In this document: one piece after another, positions 34,012 to 44,600 of the stretch
How positions within the stretch are numbered: the first letter of the stretch is position 1
How the letters are laid out: each line of letters begins with the position of its first letter
Assembly: GCF_000721105.1 (NCBI RefSeq)
Contig: NZ_JOEV01000005.1
Span: 248,001 to 312,000 of the forward strand
DNA: 64,000 nucleotides
DNA from: Streptomyces cellulosae
GTDB taxonomy: Bacteria; Actinomycetota; Actinomycetes; Streptomycetales; Streptomycetaceae
Direction: 5' to 3'
Notes under the pieces: model-generated
Database searches by the model: none
Told to the model about the DNA's origin: nothing
Seen by the model: the letters and a program-made list of their open reading frames with translations, nothing else
Program-made: the position numbers and the translations under genes

Positions 34012-36585
34012 TCAGCCGGCGGCCTGAGCGGCCACCTCGTTCGCGGTGAGGACCCGGTTGTGCACCCGCAGTTCGCGCACGGCGCCCCGCAGATACGGAT
34101 GCGTGCTGTTCTGGGAGCGACCGAGGTAGGAGCGCGTGGTGACGCCCAGCAGCAGCGGACTGGCGACCATGGCCGGGTTGCGGCCCACCTCGACGCCGTC
34201 GACGTGGAGCACACCCGTGCCGCCGCCCAGGGTGAGCGCCACGTGTGTCCAGCGGCCCACGGGCAAAGGCGCGTTCGCGTCGACGAAGTCCTCCCGCTCC
34301 ATTCCCGCGATCTTCAGCGCGGCGCGGGCACGGCCGGCTCCGGTGGTGGCGGCCAGGAAGAGATAGGTGTCCTTGTGATAGCCGAAGTCGAAGACGCGGG
34401 CCGAGGCGGCGAGTGCGTCGACTCGGACCCGGACACTGATCGTCACCTCGTCCAGGCCGCGCAACAGCCCTGCGGGCAGGGCGACATGACCGCCGCGCCC
34501 GTCCAGCGACACGGCCGGGCTCGTGCCGTCGTCCGCCCAGCCGGCACCGGCGGCCAGGGTCGCCGCGGCGAAGGCACCGGTGGTGTCGGTGGCGGCGGTC
34601 CCGGTGCCCTCGTTCAACGGGTAGTGTGCGACGTCCCGTTCACGGCTTCGGCGCGGGGTCACCGCCCAGTAGACGTTGTAGCGCTGGTGGTGCACCTCGT
34701 GGAAGGGACGCAGTCGCACGGGGCTGCCGTCCGCGAGCGCGGTGAACCGCGTGGCGGTGCCGGGGACGGGGCGCAGCGACGAGGGGCGGATCGTCGGCAG
34801 GGTGGCGAGGGTGGTGTCGCCGTACTGGCCGGCCAGCACCAGAGGGCCGTACGACAGCGATGTCACCTGCGGGTTGTCGGGCGCCGGGGTCCACACGGGG
34901 GTGCGCGGGAGGACCAGGTCGACGGTGTCACCGGTGCGCCAGGACCGTTCCACGGTGGCGTAGGTTCCCGGGCGGACCCGGGTGGTGACGGGGCGGCCGT
35001 TGACCTTCAGTACGGCGGGGTGGCGGGTGTCGGCCGCCCAGGCCGGGATCCGGATCCGCAGCGCGAAGCGTCCCCGGCCGGCGGTGACCGTGAGCCGGGT
35101 GCTCCCCTCCGTCGGGTAGCGCGTTTCCTGGCGTAGCGTCACTCCCGTTGCCCGCCAGCGCACTTGGGAGGATATGAACAGGTTCACGTACAGGGCGGGC
35201 GGTTGCCTGTCACCGGAGTGGAAGTAGACCGAGTCGGCGAACTTGGTGTGGGTCTCCAGTCCGGTGCCGTGGTCGCAGGAGAAGTTGTCGTAGTCGCCGC
35301 TGTAGCTGCCCGGAGCCGAGCCGAGTCCGCCCTTGGGTTCACGCCGGGAGCCCGCCCACAGGCCGGTGTAGTAGGTGACGAAGCCGTGCGCGGAGTCCGG
35401 GTCCTGCTCCCCCAGCATCTGGTTGTAGAGGGTCCACTCGTAGTGGTCCATGAACTCCGAGCGGTCGGGGCGGTGCAGGAAGAGGTGGCGTCCCAGCTTC
35501 AGCATGTTGTAGCTGTTGCAGTTCTCGCAGGTGACCTCGGAAAGACGGCTGACGATCTCGTCGGGCGGCCCGAAGAGTTCCTGGTTGGAGTTCCCGCCGA
35601 TGGCGTACGAGTGACGGCGTACGACGGTGGTCCAGAAGGTGTCCGCGATGTTCAGGTAGCGGGACTCCCCGGTGGCCTCGAACGACGGGACGGTTCCGAC
35701 GATCTTGGCGATCTCGGTGTTGGCGTGCCGTCCGGCCAGTTCGTCACGGCCGGCGGCGAGGGGCGCGTACAGCTCCTCGTGGTCGAAGCGGCGGGCGGTG
35801 CGCAGGTGCGCCGGGTCGCCGGTCTCCTGGTGGAGCCGGGTCAGCACGTCGTTCATGCCGCCGAACTCCACCTTGAGCAGGTTCTGCATCCGCTCGTAGG
35901 GCAGCGGCGCGGTGCGGGCGTCCGCCCACGCGGCCATCCCCCGCAGCACCGTCAGCGCTTCGCGGTTGCCGCTCAGACGGTACTGGTCGAGCAGCCCGGC
36001 CATGATCTTGTGCAGCGTGTAGTACGGCGCCCAGGGCTTGCCGCCCGCCTCCAACTGGTCGAAGACCGACTCCGGGAAGGCTGACAGGTAGCCGGGGGTG
36101 AAGCCGACGGCCGGAGCCGCCCGTTGGCACTCGGCGAGCGCCGAGACCAGCGCGCGGCCCTTGCCGGCGTAGGCGGAGTCGCCGGTGTTGGCGTGCGCCT
36201 GGGCCAGGGCGCTGAGCAGGTGGCCGGTGGTGTGGCCGCGTAACTGGACGTCAGGGGCCTCCCATCCGCCGCAGGGCTCCGCCGAGGACGGCAGGCCGGC
36301 GGTGAGCCGGAAGGTGTGCAGGAGCCGATCGATGTCCACGAAGAGCAGATAGGCGCAGGTGCGGCGCATGTTGGCGAGGAACGGGCCCTCCAGGAGCCGG
36401 ACCTCGGACAGGTCGAAGGCGGCGAGGGCGGGGGCGCCGTCGGCGGCCGGGCCGGCGGCCGGTGCGGCGGCGTGGACGGTCGCGGCGGGTCCGACCGCGG
36501 TGACGGCCGCCGCGGTGGTGGCGGTCGTGGCGGTGACCAGGATCTGACGGCGTGACGGACCGGCTGTGTCGCGTGGTGCGGGCAA
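34012..36585 (-). CDS. Secreted GH127 family protein (beta-L-arabinofuranosidase type) with LamG domain
   Basis: This is an 857-residue exported enzyme. A Tat signal (SRRQILVTATTATTAAAV) is followed by the (alpha/alpha)6 barrel of the GH127 family (old DUF1680): LLEGPFLANMRRTCAYLL, then GGWEAPDVQLRGHTTGHLLS. The zinc/nucleophile cysteine set appears as EVTCENCNSYN near residue 350 and NFSCDHGTGLE near 430; the family more often has CC rather than SC here. A LamG-like domain fills the C-terminal 190 residues. The start is a TTG at 36585, supported by AAGGGAG. It probably acts on L-arabinose-containing plant glycans. The ROK gene lies upstream. Confidence 0.85.
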   Translation of the reverse strand: MPAPRDTAGPSRRQILVTATTATTAAAVTAVGPAATVHAAAPAAGPAADGAPALAAFDLSEVRLLEGPFLANMRRTCAYLLFVDIDRLLHTFRLTAGLPSSAEPCGGWEAPDVQLRGHTTGHLLSALAQAHANTGDSAYAGKGRALVSALAECQRAAPAVGFTPGYLSAFPESVFDQLEAGGKPWAPYYTLHKIMAGLLDQYRLSGNREALTVLRGMAAWADARTAPLPYERMQNLLKVEFGGMNDVLTRLHQETGDPAHLRTARRFDHEELYAPLAAGRDELAGRHANTEIAKIVGTVPSFEATGESRYLNIADTFWTTVVRRHSYAIGGNSNQELFGPPDEIVSRLSEVTCENCNSYNMLKLGRHLFLHRPDRSEFMDHYEWTLYNQMLGEQDPDSAHGFVTYYTGLWAGSRREPKGGLGSAPGSYSGDYDNFSCDHGTGLETHTKFADSVYFHSGDRQPPALYVNLFISSQVRWRATGVTLRQETRYPTEGSTRLTVTAGRGRFALRIRIPAWAADTRHPAVLKVNGRPVTTRVRPGTYATVERSWRTGDTVDLVLPRTPVWTPAPDNPQVTSLSYGPLVLAGQYGDTTLATLPTIRPSSLRPVPGTATRFTALADGSPVRLRPFHEVHHQRYNVYWAVTPRRSRERDVAHYPLNEGTGTAATDTTGAFAAATLAAGAGWADDGTSPAVSLDGRGGHVALPAGLLRGLDEVTISVRVRVDALAASARVFDFGYHKDTYLFLAATTGAGRARAALKIAGMEREDFVDANAPLPVGRWTHVALTLGGGTGVLHVDGVEVGRNPAMVASPLLLGVTTRSYLGRSQNSTHPYLRGAVRELRVHNRVLTANEVAAQAAG

Positions 36586-36612
36586 CGTACGGGACTCCCT
36601 TCGGCGGGGCGG

Positions 36613-36746
36613 CCCCCGAGGTTGAATCGTTTTATTGCGCAGCCGCAGACGCTAAGCTCGGCCCTGACAAGCGTCAAGACTTTTCACGGGAGTTGACCGA
36701 AGGGCGGGCGTTGAGAGGTCGCAGCCAGGCGATTGAAACGTTCAAT
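36613..36746 (-). promoter_or_regulatory. Candidate operators of the GH127/GH106 genes
   Basis: ATTGAA and TTCAAT (36732-36737 and 36741-36746) form an inverted repeat around ACG. A related site, TTGAATCGTTTTATTG, lies nearer the gene start at about 36623-36638. The similarity to LacI-family sites (GAAACGTT core) is noted, but the adjacent regulator is a ROK protein. The region upstream of the gene is otherwise featureless. Confidence 0.45.
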
Positions 36747-36803
36747 TCAGACGGGTCCGACAGGGCCGGCGAAGCGCCGGTCACCGACGACAGGGCGCCG
36801 GTG

Positions 36804-38042
36804 TCACCCCGACACGTCCGTCAGCATCCGCCACCCCGGCGCGTAGTTGCCGTGCAGCACCAGTGAAGCCGCCCCGACGGCCCCGACCGTGTCACCGATG
36901 ACGCTCTGTTCGACGGTGACCGCCCGGATCGTGCGGGCGACCGACGTGCGGTTGACGGCGGCGTCGATCTCCTCGCGCATGATCGGTTCGATCCCGTGCA
37001 ACGCCTCGCCGCCGAGGACGACCCGGCTGACGTCGAGCAGGCTGGCGGCTCCCCGTGCCGCCTCTCCGATCCGGCGCGCGGCACGCCGTATGACGTCACA
37101 TGCGGCGGGGTCGCCCGTGCGGGTGGCGCGGCGCAGGGCCTTCCAGTCGTGGTGCACCGAGTCGGGCGCCCCGGTCAGGCCGATGCGGTCGGCGGCGGCC
37201 CGGCCGTGCAGGCGCAGCAGGTCGTCGATGAGGGCGGGCGGGCTGCAGTACGGGCCGAGGCAGTCGGTGGCACCGCAGTGGCAGACGCGGTCGCCGGGCT
37301 CCACGGCCATGTGACCGAACTCGCCGGCGTTGCCCGAGTCGCCGTGCAGGACGGTGTTGTTGAGGACGATGCCGGCACCGATGCCCGTGCCGACGTAGAT
37401 GAAGAGGAAACTGCCCGCGCGGTCGGCGCCGCCGATCCAGCGCTCGCCGATGGCGGCGGCGGTGGCGTCGTTGTCGAGGGCGACGGGCAGGCCGGTGGCC
37501 TCGGCGAACATGCCGGCCAGGGGGACCCGCCCCCAGCCGGGGAAGTTCGGCGGGGACACCACGGCGCCGGAGGTGCCGTCGAGCGGGCCGGGTGCGGCGA
37601 TGCCCAGGCCGAGCAGGCGGGAGCGGTCCACACCGCTGCGGTCGACGAGCCGCCCGGCGGCGCGCGCGACCCGGTCCACCACATCATCGGGGTCGCCGGG
37701 GTCGGTGAGCCGCAGCCGGCGGCTTCCGACGACGTCTCCCGCCAGGTCGACCACCACGATCACCGCGGCCTCGGGGTCCAGGTGGACACCGACCGCGAAG
37801 GCACCGTCGGCCCGCATCGACAACAGGGTGCGGCGCTTGCCACCACTGGACGGGGCCTGGCCGGACTCCGCCACCAGGCCGGCGTCCAGCAGCTTGCGCA
37901 CGACGTTGGAGACGGTCTGGTTGGTCAGGCCGGTGAGTGCCGCCAGCTCGACCCGGCTCACCTGCCCCGTGGTGCGGATGGCGTCCAGGACGACGGCCTG
38001 GTTGTAGCCGCCGACCCGCGGCAGGTTCGTCCCGCTGAGCAT
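36804..38042 (-). CDS. ROK-family transcriptional regulator
   Basis: This is a 412-residue repressor. Its N-terminal winged helix contains VSRVELAALTGLTNQTVSNV (residues 28-47). The ROK (sugar kinase-like) sensor follows, with GIGAGIVLNNTVLHGDSGNA and the zinc motif GHMAVEPGDRVCHCGATDCL, then GPYCS. The ATG at 38042 is preferred because CAGGTGACG precedes it and the HTH starts about 15 residues later; longer frames add unrelated sequence. It sits between the glycosidase pair and the sugar importer, so it probably controls both and senses an incoming sugar. Confidence 0.9.
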   Translation of the reverse strand: MLSGTNLPRVGGYNQAVVLDAIRTTGQVSRVELAALTGLTNQTVSNVVRKLLDAGLVAESGQAPSSGGKRRTLLSMRADGAFAVGVHLDPEAAVIVVVDLAGDVVGSRRLRLTDPGDPDDVVDRVARAAGRLVDRSGVDRSRLLGLGIAAPGPLDGTSGAVVSPPNFPGWGRVPLAGMFAEATGLPVALDNDATAAAIGERWIGGADRAGSFLFIYVGTGIGAGIVLNNTVLHGDSGNAGEFGHMAVEPGDRVCHCGATDCLGPYCSPPALIDDLLRLHGRAAADRIGLTGAPDSVHHDWKALRRATRTGDPAACDVIRRAARRIGEAARGAASLLDVSRVVLGGEALHGIEPIMREEIDAAVNRTSVARTIRAVTVEQSVIGDTVGAVGAASLVLHGNYAPGWRMLTDVSG

Positions 38043-38264
38043 CGTCACCTGTCGGTCACCTGAACCCCTCACATCAGCCTCGTTCACCCCGCGACGCCCG
38101 CCCCGCACCCGGTGGCATGCGCGCCCGTACGGTCCGCCGCGACCGCCTTTCGGCACAGACTCCAGACACCTGACAGGCCCTCCCGCCGTCCTCGACGGCG
38201 TACCGGGTCCCCCGGCGAGCACCCCAGCGGGCGCTCCGGGGCGGAAGTTTACACGTCGGAAGCA

Positions 38265-38293
38265 TTGACTTCATCCATCAATTGGATTTAGCT
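38265..38293 (+). promoter_or_regulatory. Promoter with internal operator of the sugar importer operon
   Basis: TTGACT (38265-38270) is followed after exactly 17 bases by TTAGCT (38288-38293), a plausible -35/-10 pair with a weak -10. Within the spacer, ATCCA (38273-38277) and TGGAT (38283-38287) form an inverted repeat around TCAAT. A repressor there would block RNA polymerase. The divergent ROK regulator is the obvious candidate. Confidence 0.55.
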
Positions 38294-38423
38294 GACGCCA
38301 CTAAGTCGGGCCATCAGGCCAGGCAGCGCAAGGTGGCGCCGCGCATGGGCGTCGTGCGACCTGGTCTTGCCGCCCGGAAAATTCGCGGCTCTCCCTCAGG
38401 TTTCACGTTCCGGAGGAACCACT

Positions 38424-39803
38424 GTGCGCGTCAGACTCGTCACCGCCGCGGCCCTCACCGCCGCCACCGCCCTGGCCGTCTCCGGCTGCGGCTCGGGCTC
38501 CTCGGGCAGCTCGGCCAAGTCGATCAAGGTGGTCTACTGGCAGAACCTAGACAGCACCAACAAGCTCCAGGCCAACTTCCTCGCCACCATGGTGAAGCAG
38601 TTCACCAAGGCCAACCCGGGCACCAAGGTGAGCCTCGTTCCGGTGACCGCCTCCGAGAACGACTACTACACGAAGATCCAGCTGATGATGCGCTCCCCCG
38701 CGACGGCGCCCGACCTGATCTACGAGGACACGGCGCTGATCAACTCCGACATCGCGGGCGGCTACCTCAAGCCCCTGGACACCTACACCGCGAAGTGGGC
38801 CGACTGGTCGCAGTACGCCAAGGCCGCCAAGGGCGCCGTCACCGGCGCCGCCGACGGCAAGGTGTACGCCGTACCGGACGACACCGACACCCGCGGGATC
38901 TGGTACAACAAGCAGCTCCTGCAGAAGGCCGGGATCCCGGTGCCCTGGCAGCCGAAGACCTGGGCCGACGTGATCGCAGCCGCCAGGAAGGTCAAGGCGA
39001 AGCTGCCCGGTGTCACCCCGCTGAACCTCTACACCGGGCAGGCGGGTGGCGAGGCGTCCTCCATGCAGGGCTTCGAGATGCTCCTGTACGGCACCCCGGC
39101 CGGCGACAAGTCCCTCTACGACGCCTCCCAGAAGAAGTGGGTCGTGGGCAGCCAGGGCTTCAAGGACGCGCTGGAGTTCGTGCACACCCTGTACAGCCAG
39201 GGGCTCGGTCCGTCCAAGGAGCAGGCGCTCGGCGCCAACTTCGGGACCGCCGTGGGCACCGAACTCATCCCCGAGGGCAAGCTCGCCATCGACATCGACG
39301 GCTCCTGGATGCCCAACAACTGGAGTTCCGCGGCGGCCAAACCGTGGAAGGAGTGGCAGTCGGTGATGGGTACCGCGGCCATGCCGACGCAGAACGGCCA
39401 GGCGCCCGGCCGTACCAGCATGTCCGGCGGGTGGGCCTGGTCGATCCCCGCGAAGGCCAAGAACCCCGATCTCGCCTGGAAGTTCCTGTCGACCACACTC
39501 CAGACGAAGACCAACGCCGCTCAGTGGAACGCCACCAACGCCAACATCGCGGTGCGCACGGACGTCGCTTCGGACAAGACGTACCTCGACTCGGTGCCGA
39601 CCAACAAGTTCTTCACCGAGCTGGTCGCCGACACGCACTACCGTCCCGGTCTGCCCACCTACAACCAGGTGTCGACCGCGATCCAGAAGGCCATGGAATC
39701 CGTGACCACCGGTCAGGCCTCGGTCGACGAGGCCGCAGCCACCTTCGATAACGATGTCAAGGCGGCCGTCGGCGACGACAAGACCGTCGAGAGCGCTTCG
39801 TGA
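38424..39803 (+). CDS. Extracellular sugar-binding lipoprotein (ABC importer)
   Basis: This is a 459-residue cluster-B substrate-binding protein. The signal peptide ends in a lipobox, LAVSGC, then a short Gly/Ser linker. The fold starts with IKVVYWQNLD and has VYAVPDDTDTRGIWYNKQLL near residue 150, GKLAIDIDGSWMPNNW near 287 and SMSGGWAWSIPAKAKNPDLA near 332, all typical of oligosaccharide binders. The GTG at 38424 follows GGAGGAACCACT. The stop overlaps the first permease start. No ATPase gene accompanies the operon; actinobacteria often share one (MsiK). Confidence 0.93.
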   Translation: MRVRLVTAAALTAATALAVSGCGSGSSGSSAKSIKVVYWQNLDSTNKLQANFLATMVKQFTKANPGTKVSLVPVTASENDYYTKIQLMMRSPATAPDLIYEDTALINSDIAGGYLKPLDTYTAKWADWSQYAKAAKGAVTGAADGKVYAVPDDTDTRGIWYNKQLLQKAGIPVPWQPKTWADVIAAARKVKAKLPGVTPLNLYTGQAGGEASSMQGFEMLLYGTPAGDKSLYDASQKKWVVGSQGFKDALEFVHTLYSQGLGPSKEQALGANFGTAVGTELIPEGKLAIDIDGSWMPNNWSSAAAKPWKEWQSVMGTAAMPTQNGQAPGRTSMSGGWAWSIPAKAKNPDLAWKFLSTTLQTKTNAAQWNATNANIAVRTDVASDKTYLDSVPTNKFFTELVADTHYRPGLPTYNQVSTAIQKAMESVTTGQASVDEAAATFDNDVKAAVGDDKTVESAS

Positions 39804-40735
39804 CCGCGCTCGCCCCCTCGCCCCGCGGAACCGGCGGTCACGACCGCCGATCCCGCGGGGCGGCGCCCCTGCCCGCCGTCCGTACGCTGCTGCGCGGCCT
39901 GCCGACGTTGCCCGCCGTGGTCCTGCTGACCGTCTTCCTGGCCGGACCGATCGCCTACTGCGTGTACTACGCGTTCACGAACATGCAGCTCACCGGCGCC
40001 TCCGGGACCAGCTTCGTCGGCTGGGACAACTTCACCAGGGCGCTGAAGGACTCCGACTTCATCAACTCGGTGAAGCTGACACTGGTCTTCGTGGTGGGCT
40101 CGGCCGTGATCGGCCAGAACACGCTCGGGCTCGCCCTCGCCGTCCTGATGCAGAAGGCCACCAAACCGGTGCGGGCACTCATCAGCGGCGTGGTCATCGC
40201 CGCCTGGGTGCTGCCCGAGGTGGTCGCCGGCTATCTGATGTACGCCTTCTTCTACAACCAGGGCTCGCTCAACTCGCTTCTGGACGCCGTGCACCTGCCG
40301 CAGCAGAACTGGCTGTACACGATGCCGATCCTGGCGGTGTGCCTGGCCAACGTCTGGCGTGGCACCGCGTTCTCGATGATGGTCTTCACCGCCGCCGTCA
40401 ACGACGTGCCGCAGGAGCTGGAAGAGGCCGCCGAGATGGACGGTGCGAATGCCTGGCAGCGGCTGTGGCGGGTCGTCCTGCCGGTCATCAGACCGTCGAT
40501 CCTGACGAACCTGATGCTGATCACGCTGCAGACGCTCTCCGTCTTCGGCCTGATCTACACCATGACCCGCGGCGGGCCGGGCAACAAGAGCGAGACGCTC
40601 CCGATCTTCATGTACCAGCAGGCCTTCCAGAACAGCCTGATCGGCTACGGCACCGCCATCGCGCTGGTGCTGCTGGTGGTCGGCGCCCTGTTCTCCGTCG
40701 TGTACATCCGGCTGCTCAAACTGGAGGAGGACTGA
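39800..40735 (+). CDS. Sugar ABC transporter permease (MalF-like)
   Basis: This is a 311-residue inner-membrane permease with six helices. The EAA loop that contacts the ATPase reads ELEEAAEMDGANAWQRLWRV, followed by VLPVIRPSI, near residue 215. It begins with GTG at 39800, overlapping the binding protein stop, and ends one base into the next permease ATG. The cytoplasmic N-terminus is about 40 residues long and basic. It forms the channel with the next gene product. Confidence 0.93.
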   Translation: MTALAPSPRGTGGHDRRSRGAAPLPAVRTLLRGLPTLPAVVLLTVFLAGPIAYCVYYAFTNMQLTGASGTSFVGWDNFTRALKDSDFINSVKLTLVFVVGSAVIGQNTLGLALAVLMQKATKPVRALISGVVIAAWVLPEVVAGYLMYAFFYNQGSLNSLLDAVHLPQQNWLYTMPILAVCLANVWRGTAFSMMVFTAAVNDVPQELEEAAEMDGANAWQRLWRVVLPVIRPSILTNLMLITLQTLSVFGLIYTMTRGGPGNKSETLPIFMYQQAFQNSLIGYGTAIALVLLVVGALFSVVYIRLLKLEED

Positions 40736-41628
40736 TGGCCGCCGTCGCCACGCCGCCCACCACGCCCGCCCGGCGGACGGCCGTCACCGCGCCCGGCCCC
40801 GCTCGCCGCCGCCCACGACTGGGCCGCTTCGCGGTCAACGCCGTCCTGCTGGCGGTGTCGGTGCTGTACGTGCTGCCGCTGCTGTGGATGCTTGTGGCCT
40901 CGGTGAGCGACACCAACAGCTTCCGGCTGAAGCTGCCCTCGTCGCTGACGCTCGACAACTTCGACGCGGTCCTCAACGTCGACACCACCTACCGGCCGAT
41001 GCTCAACAGCTTGCTGCTGTGCGGCTTCGGGACGGCGGTGACCGTGGTGGCGTCGGTGCTCGCCGCCTATCCCCTCTCGCGCTACCGCTCCCGCGTGCGG
41101 CGGCCGTTCCTGTACGCCATCCTGTTCTCCACCGGCCTGCCCATCACCGCGGTGATGATCCCGGTCTACAGCATGTTCGTGCAGGTGAACCTGATCGACT
41201 CGATGCCCGGCACGACGCTGTTCCTGGCCGCCTCCGCGCTGCCCTTCGGGATCTGGCTGATGAAGAACTTCATGGACGGCGTGCCGATCGTCCTGGAGGA
41301 GGCCGCCCGGATCGACGGCGCCAACACCATGCAGGTGCTGTGGCGGGTGGTGCTGCCGCTGATGCGGCCCGGCGTCGTCGTGGTCACCATCTTCACGTTC
41401 ATCGGCATGTGGGGGAACTTCTTCGTGCCCTTCATCCTGCTGCTGTCCCCGGAGAAACTTCCCGCGTCCGTCAGCGTGTTCACCTTCCTCAGCGCCCACG
41501 ACCAGACGCAGTACGGGCAGTTGTCGGCGTTCTCGCTGCTGTACTCGCTGCCCGTCGTCCTGCTCTATCTGCTGCTGGCCCGCAAACTCGGCGGCGGCTT
41601 CGCTCTCGGCGGCGCGCTCAAGGGCTGA
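40735..41628 (+). CDS. Sugar ABC transporter permease (MalG-like)
   Basis: This is a 297-residue inner-membrane permease, the second half of the transporter channel. The EAA loop is VLEEAARIDGANTMQVLWRV, followed by VLPLMRPGV, near residue 200. It has six predicted helices, the first being VNAVLLAVSVLYVLPLLWML. Translationally coupled to the upstream permease by a one-base overlap. The 40-base gap to the mannosidase gene holds a ribosome binding site, so all four genes are likely one operon. Confidence 0.93.
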   Translation: MAAVATPPTTPARRTAVTAPGPARRRPRLGRFAVNAVLLAVSVLYVLPLLWMLVASVSDTNSFRLKLPSSLTLDNFDAVLNVDTTYRPMLNSLLLCGFGTAVTVVASVLAAYPLSRYRSRVRRPFLYAILFSTGLPITAVMIPVYSMFVQVNLIDSMPGTTLFLAASALPFGIWLMKNFMDGVPIVLEEAARIDGANTMQVLWRVVLPLMRPGVVVVTIFTFIGMWGNFFVPFILLLSPEKLPASVSVFTFLSAHDQTQYGQLSAFSLLYSLPVVLLYLLLARKLGGGFALGGALKG

Positions 41629-41668
41629 CGCGCCCTGAACTCCCCCACCCCCACGGAGAAGACACTTC

Positions 41669-44600
41669 ATGCACAACGACCGTGCCCTCACCGAACAGCG
41701 GCTCGCCCGCGTTCTGAACGAGCGCATCCGGCCCGCCGTCCACGCCCGCTCCGTCCCCCTCGACGTGCGGGTCTGGAACGTCCCCGGGGAGCCGGTGCCG
41801 GTGCGTGACGGGCTGGCCGCCCCCTACCGTCCCGCCCGGGTCGGCGACCTCTGGGGACCCGCCTGGTCCACGAGCTGGTTCAAGGTGACCGGCACGATTC
41901 CCGACCGGTGGGCCGGCGAGCGGGTCGAGGCCGTCCTGGACCTCGGCTTCGCCACCCACTCCCCCGGCTTCTCCGCGGAGGGCCTGGTCCACAGCGCCGA
42001 CGGCACCGCCGTGAAGGCACTCAACCCGCGCAACACCTGGCTGCCCGTCACCGAACGGGCAGTGGGCGGCGAGGAGTTCACGTTCTTCATCGAGGCCGCC
42101 GCCAATCCGGTCGTGATGCACACCGCCCCCGGCGAGCTCACCTTCGGGCCCACCTCGGTGGGCGGCCGCGCACCATGGCTGGGCGACCCGGCCGCCGACC
42201 CGGGCGCACCCCTGTACCGGCTGCGACGCCTGGACCTCGCCGTCTTCGACCAGGACGTCTACGAACTCGTCCAGGATCTCGACGTGCTGGGGCAGCTGAT
42301 GCCCGAGCTGTCCCCCGACGATCCGCGCCGCTGGCAGATCCTGCGGGCCGTCGAACAGGCCCTGGACGCGGTGGACCTGGGGGACGTCGGCGGGAGCGCG
42401 GCAGCCGCGCGGGCCGCTCTCGCCCCGGTCCTCGAGGCACCCGCGCACGCGAGCGCCCACCGCGTCTCGGCGGTCGGGCACGCGCACATCGACACCGCCT
42501 GGCTGTGGCCGCTGCGCGAGACCGTGCGCAAGGTCGCCCGCACCGTCTCCAACGTCACCCAGCTCATGGACTCCCACCCGGAGTTCAGGTTCGTGATGTC
42601 ACAGGCGCAGCAACTCGCCTGGCTCAAGGAGCACCGGCCCGAGGTGTACGCGCGGGCGCAGGAGAAGGCGAAGGCCGGGCAGTTCCTGCCGACCGGCAGC
42701 CTGTGGGTGGAGCCCGACACCAACATCTCCGGCGGTGAGGCCCTGGTGCGCCAGTTCGTGCACGGCAAGCGGTTCTTCCTGGAGGAGTTCGGCGTCGAGA
42801 CCGAGGAGATGTGGCTGCCGGACACCTTCGGGTACAACGCGGCCCTGCCGCAGTTGATGAAGCTGGCCGGGGTGCGCTGGTTCCTGACGCAGAAGATGTC
42901 CTGGAACACCACCAACAAGTTCCCCCACCACACGTTCTGGTGGGAGGGCATCGACGGCACCCGGATCTTCAGCCACTTCCCGCCGGTGGACTCCTACAAC
43001 GGAGAGCTGTCGGGTGCCGAAGTGGCCCACAGTGTACGCAACTTCCAGGACAAGGCCGGCGCCGGCCATTCACTGATCCCCTTCGGCTACGGCGACGGCG
43101 GCGGTGGCCCCACCCGCGAGATGCTCTCCCGCGCCGCACGCCTGAAGAACCTGGAGGGCTCGGCCCGGGTGGAGATGGACAAGCCCGCCGACTTCTTCCA
43201 CCGGGCACACGCCGAGTACGAGGACAACGGCGGGGCCCCGGTGTGGTCCGGGGAGCTGTACCTGGAGTTCCACCGCGGCACCCTCACCAGCCAGCTCGCC
43301 ACCAAGCAGGGCAACCGGCGCAGCGAACACCTGTTGCGTGAGGCCGAGTTGTGGGCGGCCACGGCCTCCGTGCGCCACGGTCACCCCTACCCGTACGACG
43401 CGCTGGACCGGCTGTGGAAGACGGTGCTGCTGCACCAGTTCCACGACATCCTGCCCGGGACGTCGATCGCCTGGGTTCACCGCGAGGCGGAGGAGACGTA
43501 CGCGGCCCTCGCCCGGGAGCTGGAGGACCTCATCGGCGCGGCCCAGCGGACCCTGGCCGGTCCGCCCGGCGGGACGGTCGTGTTCAACGCCGCCCCGCAC
43601 GCCCGCGGCGGTGTCACGGCGCTCGGCGCGAGCGTGCGCCCCGGGACAGCCGACGCGCCCGTACGACCGGTCACGGACGGCGAGGGGTTCGTCCTCGACA
43701 ACGGGCTGGTCCGTATCGCGGTGGACGGCCGTGGCCTGGTCACCTCCGCCTACGACCACACCGCCGGCCGGGAGGCCCTGGCACCGGGTGCGGTGGGCAA
43801 CCTGCTGCAGCTGCACCAGGACTTCCCCAACCAGTGGGACGCCTGGGACATCGACGTCTTCTACCGCAACACCGTCCGCGACCTCACCGAGGCTCAGTCC
43901 GTCACCGCGACCGGCGACGGCATCCGCGTGGTCCGCGTCTTCGGCGCCTCGAGGATCGAACAGGTGCTGACCCTGCCGGCCGGCTCCCGGCGGCTGGTGA
44001 TCGACACCGTCGTCGACTGGCACGAACGGGAGAAGCTTCTCAAGGCCGCCTTCCCGCTGGACGTACGGGCCGCCCACTCGACCGCCGAGATCCCCTTCGG
44101 GCATGTCGAACGCCCCACGCACACCAACACCAGCTGGGACGCGGCCAAGTTCGAGGTCTGCGCCCACCGCTTCCTGCACGTCGGCGAGCCCGACTGGGGC
44201 GCCGCCCTGGTCAACGACTCCTCCTACGGCCACGACGTCACGCGTGATGTGCGCCCCGACGGCGGTACGACCACCACGGTCCGCCTCTCCCTGCTGCGCG
44301 CCGCCGTCTTCCCCGACCCGGACGCCGACCAGGGCACCCACCGGCTCGGCTACGCCCTGGTGGTCGGCGCCGATGTCGCGGAGGCGACCCGCGAGGGCTA
44401 CCGCTTCAACCTGCCCGAGCGCACCGTGCCCGGCAGTGCGACCGTGGCCCCCCTGGTCTCCGTCGACCACGAGGGTGTGATCGTCGAAGCCGTCAAGCTC
44501 GCCGACGACCGCACCGGCGACGTCGTCGTCCGCCTCTACGAGTCCCGGGGCACCCGCGCCCGCGCCACCCTCACCACCGGTTTCCCGCTGGCTTCGGTCA

